Of a stretch of 9,741 nucleotides of DNA, positions 1 to 6,795 are shown piece after piece. Source of the DNA: UBA6078 sp964468685 (lineage in GTDB: Bacteria > Desulfobacterota > Syntrophia > Syntrophales > UBA2210); NCBI GenBank assembly GCA_964468685.1, contig CAYXUH010000070.1:1-9741 (forward strand), given 5' to 3'. Positions within the stretch are counted from its first letter, which is position 1; every line of letters begins with the position of its first letter. The position numbers were made by a program, and so were the translations under genes. Below the pieces are notes generated by a model, which ran no database searches, was not told the origin of the DNA, and saw nothing but the letters and a program-made list of their open reading frames with translations.

Positions 1-2
1 TA

Positions 3-38
3 CCCCCTCCCCTTAATCCCCTCCCGCTAGGGGAGGGG
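3..38. repeat. GC-rich tandem/inverted repeat, possible terminator of an upstream gene
   Basis: CCCCTCCCC (4-12) is followed by a second CCCCTCCC copy (18-25). Either can pair with GGGGAGGGG (30-38). The inner pairing gives an 8-bp stem with a 5-nt loop (26-30); the outer gives a 9-bp stem. On the + strand a short T run (48-52) follows about 10 nt later, so it could end transcription of a gene left of the window. The spacing to the T run is poor for a classical terminator. Such pyrimidine/purine-rich inverted repeats are often dispersed intergenic elements, which cannot be tested within one window. Confidence 0.5.
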
Positions 39-91
39 AAATCTGACTTTTTACAGGTGCATCAATGTTTATACGCGAAAGGAGCAGAAGG

Positions 92-502
92 ATGGAAATA
101 TCGAGTATTCCAAAAACGTTTTGGCACGCATTAAGTTTTTGTATGGTAATTGCCACTCTCGGAATTCTCTATATAGCCTATCAATCATCGTCCGTATCCG
201 TTGAAATCGCGAACGCGAAGATTACCTTATCCTCGGCATTGGCGACCTCGAAAGAAATTAAATCCGCACTTGAGAATAAAAATGAACGCTTAAAAAAGGC
301 GAATGAGGTTCTGATATCACAGACAAAAGACATCTCCGGGCCGCCTGATAAAAGCATAAAGATTGATCTTGGGGGGTTGGCAGAAAGTATCCCCGCTAAA
401 GCCTCAGAATCATTTACAGGAAAGCAGGTTTTTGATTCAGAGGTTTTCAAAAAACTGGACATGCAGTTACAACAGGTGCAAACAGCCATCAATAAAAATT
501 AG
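92..502 (+). CDS. Hypothetical membrane-anchored coiled-coil protein
   Basis: I do not recognise the family. The start at ATG 92 is preferred over an in-frame ATG at 65 because AAAGGAG (78-84) lies 7 nt upstream of it; this gives 136 aa. Residues about 11-29 form one hydrophobic stretch (FCMVIATLGILYIAY) with a basic residue before it, so the protein is probably a signal-anchored inner-membrane protein with its C-terminus in the periplasm. Residues about 45-75 are rich in A, K, E, L and N (SKEIKSALENKNERLKKANE) and look like a coiled coil. A G/P-containing linker and a second short amphipathic helix (LDMQLQQVQTAI) follow. The gene stands alone on + and is convergent with the alcohol dehydrogenase gene, with 54 bp between them. 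No catalytic motif is visible. Confidence 0.75.
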   Translation: MEISSIPKTFWHALSFCMVIATLGILYIAYQSSSVSVEIANAKITLSSALATSKEIKSALENKNERLKKANEVLISQTKDISGPPDKSIKIDLGGLAESIPAKASESFTGKQVFDSEVFKKLDMQLQQVQTAINKN

Positions 503-556
503 TACACAGCACATGGGGGTTCAGGGTTGAAGGACAAGGTATCTATCCCGGTACAA

Positions 557-1586
557 TCAGGAAATCCGCAGGACCTTCCCTCCCCTGATCTTCCCCTCCT
601 TAAGCTCACACAATGCCCGGTTGGCCTCCTCAAGGGGGAATTCCTGGACATGGGGTTTGATAGGGATCTCAGCCGCCAGATGGAGGAATTCGCTGATATC
701 TCTGCGGGCCACGTTGGCGACGCTCTTGATCTCCTTTTCAAGCCACAGGTGGGTGGGGTAGTCGATGTTCAGGAGAATGTCCTTGTCGGCATCCTCCTTC
801 CTGATGGCATTGATGACGAGCCGCCCGCCGCATTCCAGGTTCTTCAGGGCCTCCACGATCGGCTTCCATGCCGGGGTGGTATCAATAATACTGTGCAGCC
901 TCTCGGGGGCCTGGTCTTCCGTCCCCCCCGCCCAGAGGGCTCCCAGCTCCCGGGCGAAGCCCTGCTCCCGTTCACTCCTGGCGAAGACGAATATTGGTGA
1001 GTTCGGATAGACGTGGCGAGCCATTGTGAGAACCAGATGGGCGGATGCCCCGAAACCCGTCAGGCCCAGGTTCTGTCCGTCTTCGAGATTCGCCAGCCGC
1101 AGCGACCGGTATCCGATGGCCCCGGCGCACATCAGGGGGGCCGCCTCCGCGTCGGAGAAGAGATCCGGTATGGGATAGGCGAAGGCCTCCGGCACGATCA
1201 TATACTCGGCGTAGCCGCCGTTCTCGTCCCTGCCGGTGGCGCGGAATTGTTCACAGACATTTTCTATTCCCGGAGAGGCAGTACGGGCATTTTCCGCAGG
1301 CGGAGTGTATCCAGCCGACACCGACCCGGTCGCCCATCTGAAAGCGCGTCGCGCCCTTCCCGGCCCCGGCAACCCTCCCTACAATCTCATGACCCGGAAC
1401 GACGGGGAACCTCGGCGGGGGTGTCCTCCCCTCAATCTCATCAAGCTCCGTGTGACAGACGCCGCAGGTAGAAACCCTGATCAGGATCTCCCCGTCACCA
1501 GGAATTGGATCGGGGAGATCGACCATCTCCAGGGGTGTCTTCGTATCCCGAAAACTGGATATCCTGCTGAGTACCATCGCCTTCAT
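557..1586 (-). pseudogene. Zinc-dependent alcohol dehydrogenase (MDR family), interrupted by one frameshift
   Basis: Two overlapping frames together encode a complete medium-chain Zn-dependent dehydrogenase of about 342 aa. The first part (1586 down to 1251) carries the GroES-like domain: catalytic-zinc ligands C44 and H66-E67 (GVCHTE, PGHE) and the structural-zinc cluster C97, C100, C103. It then runs into a stop just past the fourth cysteine. The second frame resumes with NVCEQF..GGYAEY, continues through the Rossmann motif GFGASAH, and ends in the family C-terminus at 557. Removing one base at about 1260-1268 restores a single frame and places the missing fourth cysteine at position 111. 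The start has GGAGG 10 nt upstream. The LTGFGASAHL style resembles the uncharacterised adh_fam_2 type; the substrate is unknown, presumably a primary alcohol/aldehyde with NAD(P). The gene lies 61 bp after typA on the same strand and is probably cotranscribed. It may be a true pseudogene or a sequencing error. Confidence 0.88.
1260..1268 (-). other. Frameshift site in the alcohol dehydrogenase gene
   Basis: The upstream frame reads CPYCLSGNR-KCL-stop, while the downstream frame continues the family sequence with NVCEQF. Deleting one base from the run of four T's at 1260-1263 (A's in the gene) gives CPYCLSGNRNVCEQF, with all four structural-zinc cysteines in register. A single surplus base in a homopolymer is therefore the simplest explanation. 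Confidence 0.8.
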
Positions 1587-1647
1587 TGCTCACCGGCCTC
1601 CCTTGTCAGCATCACAGAATCCGTTGACCTCGCCGGGGAAATGGCAT

Positions 1648-3453
1648 CTATTTGTTCACGCGCCGTCCGCTCTGCTCCATATCCATCTTGCGCAGGCGGA
1701 TGCTTTTCGGCGTTATCTCGATCAGTTCATCCTCCGCGATAAACTCGATGGACTGGTCGAGCGACAGGCGGCGCGGGGGACGCAGGGTGACCGTGGCATC
1801 CGATGTGGCACTGCGCATGTTCGTCAGGTGCTTTTCCTTGGTGATATTCACGTTCAGATCACCGGGCCGGTTCCTCTCTCCGATGATCATACCGCAGTAA
1901 ACGTCGGTTCCGATCTCAACGCAGAGTTCTCCCCGATCCTCCATGGCAAGACTCGCGTAGGGGGTAACCCTGCCCACTCGGTCGGCAACCAGCGCTCCGT
2001 TCGCCCGCTGGGGGATCGGACCGAACCACGGTTCGTATCCCTCAAAGATCGTATTCATAACACCCGCGCCCTTGGTATCCGTAAGAAAATGGTTTCGAAA
2101 GCCGATCAGTCCGCGCGACGGTATGATGAAATCGAGCTTGGTCCGCCCGCTGCCCTTGTTGGTCAGGTTCGTCATACGCCCCTTCCGTCTGGAGAGCACC
2201 TCCGTGACGGTGCCGATGAACTCTTCCGGAATATCGATCAGGAGGCGCTCGGTCGGCTCGAGGACCCGACCTCCCTCTTCTCTGGTGATCACCTGCGGCT
2301 TGGATACCATGAATTCGTATCCTTCCCGGCGCATGGTCTCTATCAGAACGGCCATCTGCAGTTCGCCGCGACCGCAGACATCAAACATATCCTTGCGTTC
2401 TAGGTGCCTGATCTTCAGAGCGACGTTGCTCAGGGTTTCTTTTTCTAGGCGGTCCTTCAGATGGCGGGAGGTCAGATACTTGCCGTCCTTGCCGGCCGTG
2501 GGGCTGTTGTTGACGTAAAAAACCATAGAGACGGTTGGTTCGTCGATATAGATTCGAGGAAGCGGAACCGGATCTTCCAGGGACGATATTGTATCGCCGA
2601 TGGTCAGTTGATCGACACCGGCAAGGGCGATAATGTCACCCGCCTCCACCCGGTCGACCGGCAGTTTTCGAAGTCCGTCGAAGGTATAGAGGGCGGAGAA
2701 TTTTACCCCCGGTGTGATCTTCTCCTCACCACACAGGGAATAGCTCTTGTTCATCTCCAGGATACCGTTCGCCAGCCGGCCGATGGCGACCTGCCCGACA
2801 TAGGGATCATAGTCGAGATTGGTAACCAGAAACTGGGGGATCGCCCCGTCATCCGCCTGGGGCGGGGGGACATGAGAGATGATCGTCTCGAAGAGGGGAC
2901 GTAGATCGGCGGAGTCATCCCCCTGCTCCGTGTGGGCAACTCCCGTCTTGGCATTGGTGTAGAGTATCGGGAACTCTATCTGTTCCTCGGTCGCGTCAAG
3001 ATCGATAAAGAGGTCGTATACCTCGTTGATAACCTCTTCTATCCGTGAGTCGCCGCGATCGATTTTGTTGATGACCACTATCATCGGCAGGTGTTTGGCG
3101 AGCGCCTTTTTGACAACGAAACGGGTCTGCGGCAGCGGACCTTCGCTGGCATCGACGAGCAGGAGCGCCCCGTCAACCAGGTTAAGGCCCCGCTCCACCT
3201 CGCCGCCGAAATCGGCGTGACCGGGGGTATCGACGATATTGATCTTGACATCTCCGTACCAGATTGCCGTGTTCTTCGCCAGGATCGTGATGCCGCGCTC
3301 CCGTTCGAGGTCCATCGAATCCATGACGCGTTCCGTTACCTGCTGATGTTCCCTGAAGATACCGCTTTGACTGAGCATCCCGTCGACAAGGGTCGTCTTG
3401 CCGTGGTCGACGTGGGCAATGATCGCTATATTTCTGATGTTATTTTTTTCCAT
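1648..3453 (-). CDS. typA: Ribosome-associated translational GTPase TypA/BipA
   Basis: This 601-aa protein is full length for TypA/BipA (about 605 aa). The GTPase domain shows G1 AHVDHGKT (13-20), switch-I RERGITI (about 51-57), G3 DTPGH (75-79) and G4 NKID (129-132). EF-G-like domains II, III and V follow, then the BipA-specific C-terminal domain, including the SRGLIGFR segment. The protein binds the 70S ribosome in a GTP-dependent way and supports 50S assembly and stress or low-temperature growth. It acts in the cytoplasm. The ATG at 3453 fits the conserved family N-terminus; the nearest Shine-Dalgarno-like GGAG is about 15 nt upstream, farther than usual. A promoter and a terminator-like hairpin lie just before the gene. 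It appears to be the first gene of a short minus-strand unit with the dehydrogenase. Confidence 0.98.
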   Translation of the reverse strand: MEKNNIRNIAIIAHVDHGKTTLVDGMLSQSGIFREHQQVTERVMDSMDLERERGITILAKNTAIWYGDVKINIVDTPGHADFGGEVERGLNLVDGALLLVDASEGPLPQTRFVVKKALAKHLPMIVVINKIDRGDSRIEEVINEVYDLFIDLDATEEQIEFPILYTNAKTGVAHTEQGDDSADLRPLFETIISHVPPPQADDGAIPQFLVTNLDYDPYVGQVAIGRLANGILEMNKSYSLCGEEKITPGVKFSALYTFDGLRKLPVDRVEAGDIIALAGVDQLTIGDTISSLEDPVPLPRIYIDEPTVSMVFYVNNSPTAGKDGKYLTSRHLKDRLEKETLSNVALKIRHLERKDMFDVCGRGELQMAVLIETMRREGYEFMVSKPQVITREEGGRVLEPTERLLIDIPEEFIGTVTEVLSRRKGRMTNLTNKGSGRTKLDFIIPSRGLIGFRNHFLTDTKGAGVMNTIFEGYEPWFGPIPQRANGALVADRVGRVTPYASLAMEDRGELCVEIGTDVYCGMIIGERNRPGDLNVNITKEKHLTNMRSATSDATVTLRPPRRLSLDQSIEFIAEDELIEITPKSIRLRKMDMEQSGRRVNK

Positions 3454-3480
3454 GTTTGTAATGTATGTCTCCGTTCAAAA

Positions 3481-3510
3481 AAGAAAAAGCCCGGTTTGAA
3501 GAAACCGGGT
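3481..3510 (-). terminator. Intrinsic-terminator-like hairpin in the typA leader
   Basis: A perfect 8-bp stem (3490-3497 with 3502-3509) with a 4-nt loop, plus a G-T closing pair, is followed on the minus strand by a CTTTTTCTTTTTT tract. The T tract exists only in the minus direction, so it would stop transcripts heading into typA, whose ATG is only about 30 nt further on. It is either a leader attenuator of typA or the terminator of a minus-strand gene that lies to the right, possibly in the assembly gap. Confidence 0.75.
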
Positions 3511-3523
3511 CTTAGGTTGCGTT

Positions 3524-3552
3524 ATTCTAGCAGAAAGGAGGGGGAAGGGCAA
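3524..3552 (-). promoter_or_regulatory. Candidate sigma-70 promoter for typA
   Basis: On the minus strand, TTGCCC (3547-3552) and TAGAAT (3524-3529) are separated by 17 bp, a good match to the -35/-10 consensus. The predicted start of transcription is near 3517, giving a leader of about 65 nt that begins almost directly with the terminator-like hairpin at 3490-3509. The call rests on sequence pattern only. Confidence 0.45.
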
Positions 3553-3606
3553 CTCGTTTTCAAATGAGAGGGCATACGTTTGCTCAGTACACTGTCGGCT
3601 TGATTT

Positions 3607-3634
3607 TTGACAGAAAAAATCAACAAAAAATAAT
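3607..3634 (+). promoter_or_regulatory. Candidate sigma-70 promoter reading toward the gap and cstA
   Basis: A perfect -35 box TTGACA (3607-3612) is followed after 16 bp of A-rich DNA by AATAAT (3629-3634). A second TTGACT lies at 3634-3639. The direction is toward the N gap, so it could drive cstA or another gene hidden there. The 90 bp between typA's promoter and the gap hold no convincing gene. Confidence 0.4.
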
Positions 3635-3653
3635 TGACTTTGAATTTACGAGG

Positions 3654-3753
3654 NNNNNNNNNNNNNNNNNNNNNNNNNNNNNNNNNNNNNNNNNNNNNNN
3701 NNNNNNNNNNNNNNNNNNNNNNNNNNNNNNNNNNNNNNNNNNNNNNNNNNNNN
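3654..3753. other. Assembly gap (100 N)
   Basis: Exactly 100 N, the usual placeholder for a gap of unknown length. The CstA frame resumes directly after it while the upstream flank is non-coding. The whole N-terminal part of cstA is missing, so the true gap should be several hundred bases longer, and even the join of the two sides is not proven by the sequence. Confidence 0.97.
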
Positions 3754-4793
3754 TTCCCGTCAATATCCTGCTGCAGCCAAGGGATTACCTGAACTCGTGG
3801 CTGCTCTACGCGGGACTTTTGATCGGCTTTCTCGCCGCTGTCTTCGCCTTCAGGGGATTCGAGATTCCTGCTTTTTCAAGCTTCTCTCCGATCCTCCTGG
3901 GAGGCAAACCGACGCCGTTCTGGCCGGCGATTCCTCTTATTATCGCCTGTGGTTCGCTGTCCGGGTTCCACTCACTAGTCGCTTCGGGCACCACCTCCAA
4001 GCAGCTCACTAAAGAGAGTGACGCTCTTTTCATCGGGTACGGCGCGATGTTCACCGAGGGTTTCCTTTCCACCATCGTTATCGTCTCCATAGCCGGTTTC
4101 GGATACACGGCCCTTCAGAACGCGGGCGTGACAGCCGAGACCCTGAACTTTGGAAACTGGGGGGCCATGTTCACCAAGGCGTCCGCGTCGGTCAAACTGT
4201 CCAAGGCGAATCTCTTTGTACAGTCTTACTCCGACATGGTCAACGCGACATGGCTGGCGTTTATCCCGACCAAGATCGTAAAGATCATCGCCGGGATGTG
4301 GGTTGCCTCATTTGCCATGACCACGCTGGATACCACCAACCGTCTGGCGCGCTACTGTATATCCGAGATGGCCCTGCCTCTGAAAGAAAGCGCAGCGGGG
4401 TTCTATAGCTTCCTGACAAACCGCTGGGTTGCCTCTATCATTCCGGCGGCAATCGGTATCTGGCTGGCGGCAAGCGGTAACTGGCTCATCATCTGGGGTT
4501 CCTTCGGAGCGGCAAACCAGCTGATCGCGGCCATCGCCCTCATGACCGGGGCTGCCTTCGCAGCCAAGAAGCTGAAATCAGGCTTCTCCAGTGCGGCCGT
4601 CATCCCGGCCTGGCTCCTCTGGATCACCGTGACCTGCGGTATCATATGGTTTATCGTGGTCGTTCAGCCGGGCGCCATCGCGGCGAAACCGGTCCCCGGA
4701 TGGACCGTTATGGTCTTGCTGTGTGTGATGTTGCTCCTGAACTTCCTCTTTATCTGGGACTTCATCAAATCCAAGGCCTACAAGGTTGAGTAA
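3754..4793 (+). CDS. cstA: Carbon starvation protein CstA family transporter, 5'-truncated by the gap
   Basis: The C-terminal part, about 346 residues, of a polytopic inner-membrane CstA-family protein, a proton-coupled peptide (in some members pyruvate) transporter. The first visible residues PVNILLQPRDYLNSW match the conserved PVWLLLxPRDYL segment. Then come the family motif SGFHSLVASGTTSKQL, FIGYGAMFTEGF, and the TTLDTTNRLARYCISE segment near the end. At least six hydrophobic membrane segments can be seen, and the C-terminus WDFIKSKAYKVE is basic. In E. coli CstA the PRDYL segment lies roughly 260-270 residues from the N-terminus, so about a third to two fifths of this protein is missing. 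The shorter tail suggests the compact 500-600-residue type rather than the 701-residue E. coli protein. A strong hairpin follows the stop. Confidence 0.93.
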
Positions 4794-4818
4794 TATCTTT
4801 CCACAACGTTAATCTGTT

Positions 4819-4849
4819 ACCGGTGCACGGTTTTAAACCGTGCACCGGT
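4819..4849 (+). terminator. Perfect 12-bp hairpin after cstA
   Basis: ACCGGTGCACGG (4819-4830) pairs perfectly with 4838-4849. The loop TTTTAAA can extend the stem further, and flanking GTTA/TAAC lets the outer stem grow with one bulge. It begins 25 nt after the cstA stop. The T run after it is weak (TTTAA, then TTTTT at 4864-4868), so termination may be partial, leaving read-through into the next genes possible. The symmetry also allows function in the opposite direction. Confidence 0.65.
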
Positions 4850-4879
4850 TTAACCAAGCACAGTTTTTAGAGCGTTCTC

Positions 4880-5158
4880 ATGGGCCTGCTTCCAAATTTT
4901 TTTAAACGTATACTTTCCGATTTCGACACCTCTCACCGGGAAAGTGTCGCCGCCCTCACAGGGGTTGAGGTGAAGGAGTTGGAGAATATCTTTGCGCTGC
5001 TGCTCTTGGGGTCTTTCATAGGGCTCCCCTCCCCTCCTTCCTTCCTGGCAGTCGAACTGCTCCCCTTCATGGAACGGGAGATGAAGGTCCTGAACAGGCG
5101 GGCGCAAGACGCGGGGGATATGCTGGCTGAGATGGCGGGGACCATAGGTATTGACTGA
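4880..5158 (+). CDS. Small helical hypothetical protein preceding the ArsA/Get3-like ATPase
   Basis: A 92-aa protein of no family I recognise. It begins with an amphipathic N-terminus (LPNFFKRILSDF). A hydrophobic helix follows (residues about 37-48, IFALLLLGSFIG), then a PSPP turn, a second hydrophobic segment (SFLAVELLPFM) and a charged helix to the end (EREMKVLNRRAQDAGDMLAEM). The hydrophobic parts are short and carry acidic residues, so it may be a soluble helical bundle or a membrane-surface protein rather than a clear transmembrane protein. Its TGA (5156-5158) is followed without a single spacer base by the ATG of the ATPase, which points to translational coupling and a shared function. 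The ribosome-binding site is weak (AGAG about 9 nt upstream), so the start is less certain than the frame. Confidence 0.7.
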   Translation: MGLLPNFFKRILSDFDTSHRESVAALTGVEVKELENIFALLLLGSFIGLPSPPSFLAVELLPFMEREMKVLNRRAQDAGDMLAEMAGTIGID

Positions 5159-6085
5159 ATGAAGATACTCTTTTTTACGGGAAAGGGCGGCGTAGGAAAA
5201 TCCACCATGGCGGCGGCCGCGGCATGGCAGCTCTCCCAGAAGGCCCGCGTCCTGGTCGTTTCTCTGGACCCGGCGCATAATCTCGGTGACATCTTCGGGG
5301 TTGTTATCAAGAACGGGAAAAAGAAATTCACGAAAACGCTCTTTTTGAGCGAGATCAATCTAAAAAAACTGTCACGGGCATACTTGGAACAGGAAACTAC
5401 GGTCCTTTCCAATACGTACAGTTACCTGAAGACACTGAATCTCGACACCTATTTTTCCATACTCAAGTACTCTCCCGGCATAGAGGAATACGCCCTTCTG
5501 ACAAGCATTGAAAAGACCATACGGGATGAGACCGGGTTCGATTATATCATCTTCGATACCCCCCCAACGGGGCTGACGCTCAGGTTTCTTGCCCTGCCTA
5601 AAGTGACCATAACCTGGATCGACCGCCTGACACAGATACGGAGTCAGATCCTAGAGAAGCGGTACACCATCCACCGGATCAGGGGCACGTTGGACTCGGA
5701 AGAGACCATCCTTGACTATAAAGAGGCGGACGACGACATCCTGAAACGACTGAAAACACTGAGCGATAATTATCATGCCCTGGACGGGGCACTTCGCGGC
5801 AGCGACTGCCATGTCGTACTGGTATTCAATCCAGACATACTCTCCCTCAAGGAATCGAAACGACTGGTCGAAGGTATCAGCGAGCTGGGGCTTCCCCTGC
5901 GCCTGCTCATAGACAATAAGGTAACCGAAGCAAATGAAGAGATGGCGGAGTATGTTGAAGGACAGATGAAGGGGATGGCGCAGGGAGTTCCCCTTGAGCG
6001 CATACAGATGGCAAAGACTCTCCTTGACGGAAGGAAGGGCACCTTGTATGATGTACCTGAAATCATTATTCCTAACTCTTGGTAG
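5159..6085 (+). CDS. ArsA/Get3-family P-loop ATPase (single-domain)
   Basis: A 308-aa deviant-Walker-A ATPase of the SIMIBI class. Visible motifs are GKGGVGKST (8-16, with signature lysine K9), switch I DPAHNLGD (37-44, with the catalytic Asp at 37), PGIEEYALL (106-114, matching the PGIDE motif of Get3), and switch II DTPPTG (133-138). Next come a helical stretch (about 150-215), VFNPDILSLKESKRLVE (like the Get3 sensor strand) and the base-binding DNKV segment. The family energises arsenite export (two-domain ArsA) or delivers tail-anchored membrane proteins (Get3/TRC40). This protein is single-domain, has no neighbouring arsB/arsC and lacks the CxxC zinc motif of eukaryotic Get3. A protein-targeting or chaperone role therefore fits better than arsenic resistance, but that is inference. 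Translation probably couples to the preceding gene. Confidence 0.9.
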   Translation: MKILFFTGKGGVGKSTMAAAAAWQLSQKARVLVVSLDPAHNLGDIFGVVIKNGKKKFTKTLFLSEINLKKLSRAYLEQETTVLSNTYSYLKTLNLDTYFSILKYSPGIEEYALLTSIEKTIRDETGFDYIIFDTPPTGLTLRFLALPKVTITWIDRLTQIRSQILEKRYTIHRIRGTLDSEETILDYKEADDDILKRLKTLSDNYHALDGALRGSDCHVVLVFNPDILSLKESKRLVEGISELGLPLRLLIDNKVTEANEEMAEYVEGQMKGMAQGVPLERIQMAKTLLDGRKGTLYDVPEIIIPNSW

Positions 6086-6096
6086 CTGTTGAATCT

Positions 6097-6765
6097 ATGT
6101 TCAAATATGAGCACATTGTAACGCAACCCATCTTCTTTCTCTTTGTCGCGTTTTCATTCCTCCTGACGTTCGGCTATTTCTGGGGGAGAAGACACAACAA
6201 GGAGATATTTCTCAGTGCCTTTAATGATCTCATGGAGGTGTTCCGCCCCGACGACCAGACCTTTACCAATATCGGAGGAGCCATTGGGTACCATGCCAAT
6301 CTCTTCATCAGAAAGAAGGGTGCGTTTCTGTCTCGCGTTGATGCTACCATCACCATGCTTCCACGACATTCATGGCTGTATCTTCCAATATCAAAACTCA
6401 TAAGAAAATATGACAGATTATTCATAGAACTGTATGTCAAGAACAAGCCGGAGGAGGAATGTCACCTCATAGAGAAACAATATTCGCGATTTGCCGGCGC
6501 AAAGATAGCCGGCGCAGAGCGCCTGAACAAAGAAACAGTGACATGGGGAGCGTATACCTTTTATCTGTATTACGAGACTATTGGAACTCATACCCGCTTG
6601 ATGGATTTTATCAATCGAAACCCCGAGCCGGGTATTATCAGACATATTGCGATTGTTCCCGACCAGAAAAAGTGCTTCATCTTCATGATACCCCGAAAAG
6701 GGCAGGTGGCACAGTACCTGTCCCCGATCTACCGATGGCTGCCCTCTGTTGTCAAAAAATCGTAA
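6097..6765 (+). CDS. Hypothetical single-pass membrane protein in the ATPase/baeRF3 cluster
   Basis: A 222-aa protein from ATG 6097; a TTG at 6079 would overlap the ATPase stop and neither start has a strong ribosome-binding site. Residues about 9-28 (TQPIFFLFVAFSFLLTFGYF) form one transmembrane helix followed by WGRRHNK, so the basic side and the remaining 190 residues should face the cytoplasm. The soluble part contains WLYLPISKLIRKYDRLFIELYV, a charged stretch around EEECHLIEKQYSRFAGAKIAGAERL, and a C-terminus KCFIFMIPRKGQVAQYL. I know no domain match. The gene begins 11 bp after the ATPase and ends 30 bp before baeRF3. As the only membrane-anchored product in the cluster it is the natural candidate for a membrane partner of the ATPase; this is inference only. 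Confidence 0.8.
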   Translation: MFKYEHIVTQPIFFLFVAFSFLLTFGYFWGRRHNKEIFLSAFNDLMEVFRPDDQTFTNIGGAIGYHANLFIRKKGAFLSRVDATITMLPRHSWLYLPISKLIRKYDRLFIELYVKNKPEEECHLIEKQYSRFAGAKIAGAERLNKETVTWGAYTFYLYYETIGTHTRLMDFINRNPEPGIIRHIAIVPDQKKCFIFMIPRKGQVAQYLSPIYRWLPSVVKKS

Positions 6766-6795
6766 GAGCTTTTTTAGCGAAAGGAGATCGACCGA

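Noticed and set aside
557..1586. Programmed frameshifting in the dehydrogenase gene
   Set aside because: There is no slippery heptamer with a downstream structure, and this family is not known to use recoding. A homopolymer indel explains the data more simply.
1603..2403. Long + strand open frame (266 codons) opposite typA
   Set aside because: It is antisense to a highly conserved gene and its sequence shows no fold-like pattern or ribosome-binding site. It is a GC-rich coding shadow.
3564..3653. A + strand frame starting at ATG 3564 that runs through the N's into CstA
   Set aside because: It only joins CstA through unknown bases. The 30 residues before the gap are not membrane-like or CstA-like, and the Shine-Dalgarno-like purine run at 3535-3545 is about 20 nt from the ATG.
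4850..5412. Two minus-strand open frames (142 and 159 codons) over the 92-aa gene and the ATPase start
   Set aside because: They are antisense to the convincing P-loop ATPase N-terminus, and their translations are rich in R, P and S as expected for shadows.
5159..6085. Arsenic-resistance operon
   Set aside because: The ATPase is ArsA-like, but there is no arsB, acr3, arsC, arsR or arsD nearby and it has one ATPase domain rather than two.
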